Of a stretch of 14,078 nt of DNA, positions 1 to 6,819 are shown piece by piece. The stretch is from M3 sp964637445 (GTDB taxonomy: Bacteria; Bacteroidota; Bacteroidia; Bacteroidales; Muribaculaceae), in NCBI GenBank assembly GCA_964637445.1, contig CAZWWS010000060.1, positions 1-14,078 of the forward strand. The letters are read 5' to 3'. Positions within the stretch are counted from its first letter, which is position 1. Every line of letters begins with the position of its first letter. The notes beneath the pieces are model-generated. The model did not search any database and was not told the origin of the DNA. It saw only the letters and a list, made by a program, of their open reading frames with translations. The position numbers and the translations under genes are program-made.

Positions 1-232
1 CTTGCCACCCATGACGCTCAAACTCGTGGCACACCACCCAATGAAAGTCTTGGTCATTGACGGCATAGTTAGCACCGAGTGCAGTTGTGTCGTAATAATA
101 GACCACAGTCTTGTTTTGATGATTGGCGTAATAACGGCAGAAATCCTCAATAAGAGCAGGGATTTTACGCTCGAATTTGACATAGAACGACTTGATGATA
201 TTCAATCGTCGGCCGTTCGGCTGTCCGGCAAC
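1..232 (-). pseudogene. Terminase large subunit-like fragment, 5'-truncated, running off the left edge
   Basis: The minus strand from 232 to 1 translates without a stop into about 77 residues with clear protein character, beginning VAGQPNGRRLNIIKSFYVK and containing VVYYYDTTALGANYAVND and FERHGWQ. From memory this matches the C-terminal RNase H-like nuclease domain of large terminase subunits of Bacteroidales phages, where the YYYDTTALG segment carries a metal-binding Asp. The domain would cut concatemeric phage DNA during packaging. The frame stays open upstream only to a TAG at 308-310 inside the helicase gene, with no ATG or GTG on the way. Only an internal TTG (203-205) could start it. 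The ATPase half that normally precedes this domain is absent, because the helicase stop is 7 nt away. It is therefore read as a truncated remnant of a prophage or related element, continuing past the window. The family assignment is by recall, so moderate; that the stretch is or was coding is much surer. Confidence 0.6.
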
Positions 233-239
233 GATCCTT

Positions 240-2246
240 TTATTTTTTGCGTCGCGTTCGCAATTTTTTGTACATCTTGCGATGGTGGTCGGCAGCCGTA
301 TACTCCCCTACTTTTTCATATAGGTCGGCCAATTTGCCATGGATTGCCGGCTCCTTTTCGCTGACAGATAGCGCTTTGAGATACCAATCAAGCGCCGGCG
401 AATAGTCGTCGACACTCATATACACATTTCCGAGCTGAAACAGCGCATTGTAGTGATTAGGCTCAAGTTCCACCACCTTCTCAAAATACTCTATTGCCTC
501 AGCCACACACTCGGCCGTCTCCATCGCAATCCCCTTGCCATACCACGCATCCACATAGTCCGGACTCAGCGAGATCGCTTTGTCGTAGTTAGCAATAGCC
601 GGAGTAATCACTCCCCCATCGTGCAAGCACTCATCGCCCATCATCACATACTCGCGAGCCAATTGACGGAAACGAACCGCATTTCGCGCCACCTCTCCTC
701 GATAATACTCAAGCTGATGCCGCAGTTGATCTATCGAGCTGAGCTTCCGTCTCACCAATCGCATTGCCGCATCATTATTCAGCTCCGAGCGAGAGCGCAT
801 TGCCTCAATAAACTTATCAAACGCCTCAGCCACATCGCCGTTGTCAAAGGCCTTTGAAGCCTTGTTGTAACAGTCGTCGGCATGCGCACGCTGCAACGCC
901 CCCTCGATTAGTCGCGTATCATTAAAACTTCGACTGAAAGCACTCACAGCCGGATTGACAAATATATCGCGCATCGTCAGCGGACTTCGCAATATCATCC
1001 CTTCAAAACTCCTACATCGGCTCAGCGCCACATAGGCCTGCCCTGCGCTAAACGCACCGCGCCCCATATCGATAATCACATTGTTAAATGTCAACCCTTG
1101 ACTTTTATGCACCGTCAATGCCCACGCCAAACGTAAAGGATATTGAGTGTACGACCCTTTCACTTTTTCAATGACCTTCTTTGTCTTTTCGTCATATTCA
1201 TAGTGCACGTTCTCCCATATCACTCGCTCCACTATATGCTTGTCGCCACTTTCAAGCTCCACCTCAAGCGCATCCTTGCGAGCACACGTCACCTTTCCGA
1301 TCGTACCATTCACCCACCGACGCGACTGGTCATTGCGTATAAACACTACTTGCGCTCCCACCTTTAGCGTCAACTCCATCTGTGTCGGCAGTGAACTCTC
1401 GGGAAACTCTCCCGATATTTCACCTTGATAAGAAATTTCCGGAGTCGACAACTCATCGAGATGTCGGTCGTTGATGCAATCCACCTTGTCGCGCGTAGTC
1501 GCAAGAGTCATCACCATCCGATTGCTATCATCGCCCTCTTTGGGCATTTCCACTCTACTATTCAGCCGTGCCATATCAAATGTCGACACCCGGCACTCAC
1601 GCACCCTATCGAGCAAATCAATAAAATCGCCATCGTTTTGTCGATACACCTTGCGAAGCTCTATCGGCACAATCCTTATCGTCTTAAAAGCCCATGCCGA
1701 AAAAAAGTAACTATTGGGATAAAACTTTCGCAACACATCGCGCATATCCGGCGTCACCACCGGTTCGAGCTGAAATATATCACCCACGAGTAGCAACTGC
1801 TTGCCTCCGAAAGGCTCACGCATATTGCCACTATACACTTTCAATATCTTATCCATGAAGTCGATAATATCAGCCCTCACCATCGATATTTCATCGATGA
1901 TTATCAAGTCGAGATTACGTATCAGCTTTACCAACGTCTTTGGATACTTCATCCTATCGCGCAAGCGATTCACGGCAAACTCCGGGTCATCGATCAACAA
2001 CGGCTTAAACGGCAAGCGGAAAAACGAATGCATCGTCACTCCTCCCACATTGACAGCCGCTATGCCGGTCGGAGCGAGCACCACATAATTTTTCTTCGTT
2101 TTGGAACAGATATATTTCAAAAACGTAGACTTACCCGTCCCGGCCTTTCCCGTAAGAAATACCGACTGGCGAGTATATTGAATCAATTTCCACGCATTTT
2201 GAAATTCCGGATTGTCGAGATCGATGTCTTGTAATGTGTCCGCCAT
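240..2246 (-). CDS. PIF1-family ATP-dependent DNA helicase with C-terminal TPR repeats
   Basis: Predicted 668-aa cytoplasmic SF1 helicase of the PIF1/RecD2-like group, expected to unwind DNA 5'-to-3' using ATP. Visible motifs: Walker A GKAGTGKS (33-40), APTGIAA (58-64), Walker B IIIDE (115-119), motif III GDIFQLEP (155-162), HKSQGLTF (380-387) and motif VI YVALSRCR (405-412). After about residue 460 the sequence becomes helical and TPR-like, with good repeats near 547-598 (AIANYDKAISLSPDYVDAW, AIEYFEKVVELEPNH) and weaker flanking ones. TPRs usually mediate protein contacts, so partner recruitment is inferred. The frame is open to an ATG at 2282, but that codon lies in the loop of a terminator hairpin. 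The ATG at 2246, giving MADTLQDIDL, puts the motor domain at the usual distance from the N-terminus and is preferred. It is separated from the barrel gene upstream by that terminator. Its 3' end touches the terminase-like fragment. Confidence 0.9.
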   Translation of the reverse strand: MADTLQDIDLDNPEFQNAWKLIQYTRQSVFLTGKAGTGKSTFLKYICSKTKKNYVVLAPTGIAAVNVGGVTMHSFFRLPFKPLLIDDPEFAVNRLRDRMKYPKTLVKLIRNLDLIIIDEISMVRADIIDFMDKILKVYSGNMREPFGGKQLLLVGDIFQLEPVVTPDMRDVLRKFYPNSYFFSAWAFKTIRIVPIELRKVYRQNDGDFIDLLDRVRECRVSTFDMARLNSRVEMPKEGDDSNRMVMTLATTRDKVDCINDRHLDELSTPEISYQGEISGEFPESSLPTQMELTLKVGAQVVFIRNDQSRRWVNGTIGKVTCARKDALEVELESGDKHIVERVIWENVHYEYDEKTKKVIEKVKGSYTQYPLRLAWALTVHKSQGLTFNNVIIDMGRGAFSAGQAYVALSRCRSFEGMILRSPLTMRDIFVNPAVSAFSRSFNDTRLIEGALQRAHADDCYNKASKAFDNGDVAEAFDKFIEAMRSRSELNNDAAMRLVRRKLSSIDQLRHQLEYYRGEVARNAVRFRQLAREYVMMGDECLHDGGVITPAIANYDKAISLSPDYVDAWYGKGIAMETAECVAEAIEYFEKVVELEPNHYNALFQLGNVYMSVDDYSPALDWYLKALSVSEKEPAIHGKLADLYEKVGEYTAADHHRKMYKKLRTRRKK

Positions 2247-2260
2247 AAATACAGAGTTGT

Positions 2261-2292
2261 AAAAAAAGGATAGCATAATCACGCTATCCTTT
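2261..2292 (-). terminator. Intrinsic terminator behind the FadL-like gene
   Basis: On the minus strand AAAGGATAGC (2292-2283) pairs perfectly with GCTATCCTTT (2274-2265) around an 8-nt loop, and the stem runs into a run of T down to 2261. It begins 42 nt after the stop codon of the outer-membrane barrel gene, so it should end that transcript. It also lies only 14 nt before the preferred helicase ATG. Confidence 0.8.
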
Positions 2293-2297
2293 CTGTC

Positions 2298-2306
2298 GTA
2301 AAGTTA
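2298..2306 (-). promoter_or_regulatory. Possible -7 box for the helicase gene
   Basis: The minus strand reads TAACTTTAC here, one base off the TAnnTTTG consensus of Bacteroidetes sigma factors. There is no TTTG at the expected distance upstream. A start about 5 nt downstream would place the 2261-2292 hairpin at the very 5' end of the helicase mRNA. Weak evidence on its own. Confidence 0.25.
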
Positions 2307-2334
2307 CGAAATATTTCTCAAAAATCGCTATTAT

Positions 2335-3951
2335 TTAGAATTTATAGCCGATACTGAATACTAACGAATTATTATTATCCTTTAGCGACACAATTGGCGA
2401 CTCATCAAGTACAGCCCCGTTTTCATCTATCACCAACGAAAATGCGTGATACGAACTTTCGCGATTTTTGTGTACGTAGGCCATATCTGCATAGAATCCC
2501 TTGTAGCGATATCCGAGTCCGCAAGTGATATATTGTGTCGACTTATCGAGGCTATAAGCGGGTTGCGTTCCGGCGGTGTACACCACTTCTTTATTGTCGG
2601 CCACTTTATCCTCCACAGGCGACGACTGATAGCTGTAGCCGGCACGTACGCTAAATTGCGGTGTTACACGATATTCGCCTCCGATTCTCACCGTGTTCGA
2701 TGCCTTATAATATCTTTCGATATCATCGTTCACCACATCATAGCTATCCCAATCATCCGAAAATCCCATCTTGTTGTAACCCGTATATTCATAGTCCACA
2801 CTGATGATACCTCTTCCGCCTATCACACCGGCAGCACTCGCTATCACCTTCCACGGAGTGTGGTAATTATATTCATGGTAGCCGTCATATCCGCCATTTG
2901 TCTCGCGATATCCGTTTATTCCCGACGAATAATCGAAATCCATCGCTGCATAGTAGGCGCTCGACATCGAATACCACGTCGGCGTGTGCACAGCCAAACC
3001 GAGACGAAGTTCATTGATAGGCTTGACTATCACTCCAAGTTTCATGTTAAATCCGGTACCACTATTATGAAGATAATTTTCCAATCCATAATATGCATTA
3101 CCCGATTCTGTTCCGGTCTCAGTAGAATTTATCACCGTTGCTCCGGTCCACTCTTCGACGTAATAAGTCTCCGACTTATATTCTATATCGGTTATACCAA
3201 TACCCAAACCCCAATACACGGTGTTCATAATATTTCCACCGAAATTGATGCTGTACTCATCCACATATCCTCGCTCACGAGTCATGAATTGCGAGTTACC
3301 TCGCGCGCCCGGCTCTGTTACCAACCCATCAAAGACATTGCCATCTGCATTCGGATTTATCACATGCGCAACGTAGGCCAACACACTCATCCATGGCGCA
3401 TAATATCCGCCCGTGCCGGGAATAGGATCGTAATATGGATCATAACCTGAGGTGGTCGTCAAGTCTGATGCGAGCAATCCCTCGGAATTGGTCGATGCTG
3501 CTATATAGTTGCTCAGCGATGCGCCAAGCGACGGTATCGCTCCGCGATATGAACGGTCGAACGACTGCACTCTCGCAAAGCTACAGCCCCATGAAAATGT
3601 CGGCATCACCTCACTCGATAGCATCGATGTACCTACATATCCAAAATTATTGCAGTACACTTTCGTTTGGTCTTTGCTCATCGACGTCCCTTGTGAAGAC
3701 GTTTCAGTCGATTGCATATCTATATCAAGTGTTATTCCGATTTCGCTACTGCGATACACTCCGATACCCGCCGGATTCTGATTGAGGGTTGAGAGGTCGC
3801 CGCCAAGAGCACCAAATGCGCCACCCATACCCATAAATCGAGCCGTTCCCTTCAAGTCCGATTGCGACATCTGATACGCATCAATCGCCCCTTGAGCCGA
3901 TAGCAACATCGGAGTCGCTATCGTGATGGCTACAAGCATATTTTTCTTCAT
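2335..3951 (-). CDS. FadL/OmpP1-like outer membrane beta-barrel protein
   Basis: A 538-aa protein with a classical signal peptide (MKKNMLVAITIATPMLLSAQ). The mature N-terminal region contains GTARFMGMGGAFGALGGD and LNQNPAGIGVYRSSEI (about 35-70), the hallmark of the OmpP1/FadL/TodX family in Bacteroidetes, whose N-terminal segment plugs the barrel. The rest alternates Tyr/Gly-rich amphipathic strands, and the protein ends in FSIGYKF with a terminal aromatic as expected for outer-membrane insertion. Family members take up hydrophobic compounds such as long-chain fatty acids; the substrate cannot be read from sequence, and many Bacteroidetes homologues are loosely named hemin receptor. The gene starts 48 nt after the upstream Trp/Tyr/Gly-rich gene, so the two probably share the promoter near 5071-5102. 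It ends at the 2261-2292 terminator. Confidence 0.82.
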   Translation of the reverse strand: MKKNMLVAITIATPMLLSAQGAIDAYQMSQSDLKGTARFMGMGGAFGALGGDLSTLNQNPAGIGVYRSSEIGITLDIDMQSTETSSQGTSMSKDQTKVYCNNFGYVGTSMLSSEVMPTFSWGCSFARVQSFDRSYRGAIPSLGASLSNYIAASTNSEGLLASDLTTTSGYDPYYDPIPGTGGYYAPWMSVLAYVAHVINPNADGNVFDGLVTEPGARGNSQFMTRERGYVDEYSINFGGNIMNTVYWGLGIGITDIEYKSETYYVEEWTGATVINSTETGTESGNAYYGLENYLHNSGTGFNMKLGVIVKPINELRLGLAVHTPTWYSMSSAYYAAMDFDYSSGINGYRETNGGYDGYHEYNYHTPWKVIASAAGVIGGRGIISVDYEYTGYNKMGFSDDWDSYDVVNDDIERYYKASNTVRIGGEYRVTPQFSVRAGYSYQSSPVEDKVADNKEVVYTAGTQPAYSLDKSTQYITCGLGYRYKGFYADMAYVHKNRESSYHAFSLVIDENGAVLDESPIVSLKDNNNSLVFSIGYKF

Positions 3952-3999
3952 ATTATATCCTATTTAATTCAGATTCTAAATATTTCTATTTTTCTCCAA

Positions 4000-4992
4000 T
4001 TATCGGCGTCCGCCACGGCCTCCGCCGCCTCCGCCACTGAAGCCTCCTCTGCTACCGCTACCACGACTTCCCGACGAAAATCCGCTACTGCGATTTGATG
4101 AGCCACTATTGCTATTGTACGAGCGTGAGTTTCCGGAATTTTCGTTGCGCGGCGTTGCACTATTCTGCCAAGTGCTGCCTCCACGGCGATTACCTGCACG
4201 ATAACCGGAGTTGTTGCTCGGACGCGAACCGGTGTTTCCTTCCGGCGCATATCCACTGCCACGGCTGCCTGTTCCTCTCACGCCACTATATCGTCCGCTT
4301 CCGCCGGAACGTGCTCCTGTCGTACCCCATCCGCCGGGCGAGCCATTAGCCCATCGGTGATTTCCGCCACCATGATGCCCCGGACCCGGATGATGTCCCG
4401 GATATGGATAGAAACTGGGATGATAGTATGAATAGTACCATGTGTTATACCAACCGGGACCCCACCAACCATACGAATATGGTGAATAAGGATAGCCCCA
4501 ATACCACGAGTTCCAACCCCAGTGGCTATAATAGTATGGTGAGCCCCAGCCCCAATTCCAACTCCAATCCCACAACCAAGGATCATACGACGTCGCGCCG
4601 ACAATGATATTCACCTCCGGTTGAGCCGAATCATAGTAATATTGCACCAACTGCGGGTCGCCGGTCAATGCCACCACCTGAGGATCGTAAAAACGCTCTA
4701 TGCGTCGAGTATATTCAAACTCCTCATCTTGAGCCATAGCCGTGCTATCCACTCTCTGCGGAGTTCTACGATTATACTCATCTACATCGCGCGTACTATA
4801 GGGATTATGCACCGAATACGTATCGGCCGCAGGATAGTCGACCACAGTATTCGTCTCCACTTTCGCAGAAGTCTTTTTCGTTTCTTTCGACGGATTATAG
4901 TATATATCTTCGTCGTAATAACTCTGAGCTCCAAGGAGACCAATACAACCGACTACCATCGTAGTCATAACAAATACTCTTTTTACACTCAT
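4000..4992 (-). CDS. Secreted Trp/Tyr-rich protein with Gly/Ser/Arg-rich C-terminal tail, function unknown
   Basis: A 330-aa protein not assigned to a named family. The N-terminus is a signal sequence. It may be cleaved after about residue 22 (LLGAQ), or Cys16 in VVGC could be a lipobox cysteine, which would make it a lipoprotein. Residues 25-130 are polar with many Tyr and Asp. Residues about 137-200 are extremely rich in Trp, Tyr, Pro and Gly (YDPWLWDWSWNWGWG and similar), followed by a His/Gly stretch (PGHHPGPGHHGGG). Residues 215-330 are almost pure Gly/Ser/Arg/Asn and end in GGGGGGRGGRR. This three-part layout suggests a surface or periplasmic low-complexity protein with adhesive or self-associating behaviour; that is inference. 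It precedes the FadL-like gene by 48 nt in the same direction. The coding call rests on the sustained open frame, the signal sequence, the promoter in front, and the nonrandom composition. The other long frames over it lack such features. Confidence 0.78.
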   Translation of the reverse strand: MSVKRVFVMTTMVVGCIGLLGAQSYYDEDIYYNPSKETKKTSAKVETNTVVDYPAADTYSVHNPYSTRDVDEYNRRTPQRVDSTAMAQDEEFEYTRRIERFYDPQVVALTGDPQLVQYYYDSAQPEVNIIVGATSYDPWLWDWSWNWGWGSPYYYSHWGWNSWYWGYPYSPYSYGWWGPGWYNTWYYSYYHPSFYPYPGHHPGPGHHGGGNHRWANGSPGGWGTTGARSGGSGRYSGVRGTGSRGSGYAPEGNTGSRPSNNSGYRAGNRRGGSTWQNSATPRNENSGNSRSYNSNSGSSNRSSGFSSGSRGSGSRGGFSGGGGGGRGGRR

Positions 4993-5070
4993 AGTAATAA
5001 TATTTAAGTTTCCTACCGATTAGACTCTACAATCTATCGATAGTTTAATCATTTTGCAATAAAACTATTA

Positions 5071-5102
5071 CAAATATAGTGCATATTATTGGATATTTCC
5101 AA
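5071..5102 (-). promoter_or_regulatory. Promoter of the secreted-protein/FadL-like unit
   Basis: Minus strand: -7 box TATATTTG at 5078-5071, matching TAnnTTTG, and TTGG at 5102-5099 in the -33 position, 20 nt upstream. Initiation would fall near 5065, giving a 5' UTR of about 70 nt. The UTR contains the palindrome CTATCGATAG (5036-5045), flanked by GATTA and TAATC, which could fold or bind a regulator. Confidence 0.6.
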
Positions 5103-5208
5103 TTTTTCCCTACAAAATGAAGATTATTAACATTCACCCAAACGCCCATCTAAAGCCTTTTAGTTGACTTATTTATACTTTACTTCAATTTTATGCCAAA
5201 TAATTCGC

Positions 5209-5216
5209 TATCTTTG
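5209..5216 (+). promoter_or_regulatory. -7 promoter box for the glycosyltransferase gene
   Basis: TATCTTTG followed by CA is a perfect Bacteroidetes -7 element; the -33 region is only T-rich. Initiation near 5221 lies downstream of an in-frame ATG at 5193, which argues that the true start is the ATG at 5247, about 26 nt from the transcript start. Confidence 0.6.
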
Positions 5217-5246
5217 CATCATTGTTCAACCATTTTTCTCATTTTG

Positions 5247-5999
5247 ATGAATTATAGTAATATCGATTTAGCATATATCATCCCGGTATTTTTCAACCAA
5301 AAGGACACCGAAACGCTCTCCCGACTGCTTCGCACCTATGCGTCATACTCTCCGGAGCTTACTCGTCGCATCATGTTTATCATCGTCGACGACCACTCTC
5401 CTATCGATATTAAGATTCCTCTCGACATCAACCTCAACTATCGACTCTACCGCATCGACTCCGACATCATGTGGAATCAAGCCGGTGCTCGCAATCTCGG
5501 AGCTACAATGTCGCCGGCACCACGTCTCATCCTCACCGATGTCGATCATGTATTCCCTCAGCAGTTGATGAGCGACATTTGCAACAGTCCTGTTCCCCTA
5601 AAAAGCATCTTCAAATTCAAGCGTTGCAACAGCGATGGTAGCAAGCGTAGCTCCCATGCCAACACATTCTACCTCTCTAAAGGCACATTCGCCTCTGCAT
5701 TAGGTTACGACGAAGAATTTTGTGGTTACTATGGTTATGAAGATGTACTGTTTCAAGAATTCGTTTCACGCATCGGATTCATAGTAAAATATTTCACCCG
5801 ACGCCAACGCATCATCGCCACTTCTATCGACCGCGACGACTCTTATCACAACTTCGTACGCGACACCTCTCGCAACGCCGCGCTTATTGACGAAAAACGC
5901 ACCCTGCTCAAGTCGCGCAACCCCTACTCATGCCATTCGCGCCTGATGCTCAACTTCGATTGGCATCTCGCTTGCGAGCGTTCCATTACTGATATTTAG
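5247..5999 (+). CDS. Glycosyltransferase, GT-A fold, family 2-like
   Basis: A 250-aa soluble protein with the order of motifs expected for a GT-A glycosyltransferase. There is an N-terminal nucleotide-binding strand AYIIPVFFN (9-17), the strand-loop IIVDDHSP (45-52), then NQAGARNLGA (77-86), and a DxD-like metal/nucleotide-sugar site LTDVDH (96-101). The acceptor-side segment GYDEEFCGYYGYEDVLF (153-169) has the acidic G-x-E-D pattern seen in galactosyl- and chondroitin-type transferases. It should transfer a sugar from a nucleotide-sugar to a glycan or lipid acceptor; neither sugar nor acceptor can be read. No membrane segment is visible. The start is chosen downstream of the -7 box at 5209. 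The gene stands alone, is divergent from the secreted-protein unit, and overlaps the end of the acyltransferase gene tail-to-tail by 14 bp. Confidence 0.8.
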   Translation: MNYSNIDLAYIIPVFFNQKDTETLSRLLRTYASYSPELTRRIMFIIVDDHSPIDIKIPLDINLNYRLYRIDSDIMWNQAGARNLGATMSPAPRLILTDVDHVFPQQLMSDICNSPVPLKSIFKFKRCNSDGSKRSSHANTFYLSKGTFASALGYDEEFCGYYGYEDVLFQEFVSRIGFIVKYFTRRQRIIATSIDRDDSYHNFVRDTSRNAALIDEKRTLLKSRNPYSCHSRLMLNFDWHLACERSITDI

Positions 6000-6705
6000 C
6001 CGACAGAGCTCCATAGATGGTATCGTAGCTAATATCCATCAATTCCGTAATGTTTGCCCCATCCGCATCAAGCGGCTTGTGGATTGTAACGTGTATCTGC
6101 CCCGGGCATGGCAACTTAGCCGAGCGCGGCATCACATCGTAAGCACCATCGATCGTTATAGGCACTATCGGCAATCCAAACTCCGAAGCAAGCGCAAACG
6201 CTCCTTTCTTAAATCGCGCCATCTTGCCGGTCTTCGATCGCGACCCTTCCGGAAAAACCACAAGCGACATTCCATCTTTCAGTCTATCTTTGGCCGTAGC
6301 CATCGTGTGTTGCACTGCCGCCGGCGACGACTTATCCACCATTATATGCCCGGCTTTCTTACACGCATAGCCCACAAATGGGATCTTCTCCAAACTCTTC
6401 TTCATCATCCACTTGAAATTGTGGTTCAGATAGCCATAGATAGCAAATATATCGTATGCTCCTTGATGATTGGCCACAAATACATACGACGTGTCCTTGT
6501 CGATATTCTCACGACCGCTCACCGTCACTTTCACAAACGACATCACGCAGAACAATCGCGCCCACCAATGAGCCGGATAGTAACCCCATGAGCGATGAAA
6601 GCCCAATATACTTCCCACTGCGACAGCCGTTGCCGTCAACAACGTAGCGACCACCAACACCGGGATCATCACTACCACCTGATATATTCTATACAGTACC
6701 TTCAT
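5986..6705 (-). CDS. plsC: 1-acyl-sn-glycerol-3-phosphate acyltransferase (PlsC family)
   Basis: A 239-aa membrane-associated acyltransferase, expected to make phosphatidic acid from lysophosphatidic acid and acyl-ACP or acyl-CoA in phospholipid synthesis. A hydrophobic segment lies at about 10-32. The catalytic HX4D box is in NHQGAYD (79-85, His80 and Asp85). KKSLEKIPFVG (102-112) is block II, FPEGSRS (151-157) the glycerol-phosphate-binding block III, and IVPITIDG (180-187) block IV. Length and order are standard for the family. A second in-frame ATG exists at codon 13, which would remove part of the N-terminal polar segment before the membrane helix. This matters because the promoter lies only 4 nt from the first ATG. 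PlsC paralogues that acylate other lysolipids cannot be excluded. Confidence 0.9.
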   Translation of the reverse strand: MKVLYRIYQVVVMIPVLVVATLLTATAVAVGSILGFHRSWGYYPAHWWARLFCVMSFVKVTVSGRENIDKDTSYVFVANHQGAYDIFAIYGYLNHNFKWMMKKSLEKIPFVGYACKKAGHIMVDKSSPAAVQHTMATAKDRLKDGMSLVVFPEGSRSKTGKMARFKKGAFALASEFGLPIVPITIDGAYDVMPRSAKLPCPGQIHVTIHKPLDADGANITELMDISYDTIYGALSAKYQ

Positions 6706-6709
6706 TCTG

Positions 6710-6741
6710 CAAATTTACCATCTATCCCCGATTATTCCAAA
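6710..6741 (-). promoter_or_regulatory. Consensus promoter of the plsC gene
   Basis: Minus strand: TTTG at 6741-6738, a 20-nt spacer, and TAAATTTG at 6717-6710. Both boxes match the Bacteroidetes consensus exactly. The plsC ATG (6705-6703) follows the -7 box by only 4 nt, so transcription should start at or beside the A of the ATG. Confidence 0.75.
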
Positions 6742-6760
6742 CTTCTCGAAAAAAAAGACA

Positions 6761-6796
6761 CAAAAACGGCATAACCCGCAATGAGTCATGCCGTTT
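6761..6796 (-). terminator. Intrinsic terminator after glyA
   Basis: Minus strand: AAACGGCAT (6796-6788) pairs with ATGCCGTTT (6772-6764) across a 15-nt loop and is followed by further T, with a second T-run at 6756-6749. It begins 23 nt after the glyA stop and separates the pyrB-glyA cluster from the plsC promoter. Confidence 0.78.
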
Positions 6797-6819
6797 ATAT
6801 GTGTATTCGTTGCTACGTA

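Noticed and set aside
2..364. Plus-strand open frame at the left edge
   Set aside because: It lies opposite the terminase-like fragment and the helicase 3' end, whose minus-strand frames have recognisable protein motifs; the plus-strand translation has none.
2446..3450. 334-codon plus-strand open frame
   Set aside because: It is antisense to the FadL-like gene, shows no domain or signal, and is rich in His, Ile and Arg as expected from the reverse of a Tyr/Ser/Asp-rich frame.
3969..4604. Minus-strand frames of 97 and 108 codons over the Gly-rich gene
   Set aside because: These are alternate-frame readings of the low-complexity region (Arg/Ala/Val- and Gly/Ile/His-rich). The 330-aa frame has a signal peptide, a promoter and a plausible mature protein.
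5193..5246. Upstream ATG extending the glycosyltransferase by 18 codons
   Set aside because: The extension contains the -7 box at 5209-5216, so the ATG would precede the transcript start, and the extra residues are not family-like.
4993..5246. Possible RNA gene in the AT-rich divergent region
   Set aside because: No tRNA-like cloverleaf or terminator was seen; the region is accounted for by two opposing promoters and a short palindrome in the 5' UTR.
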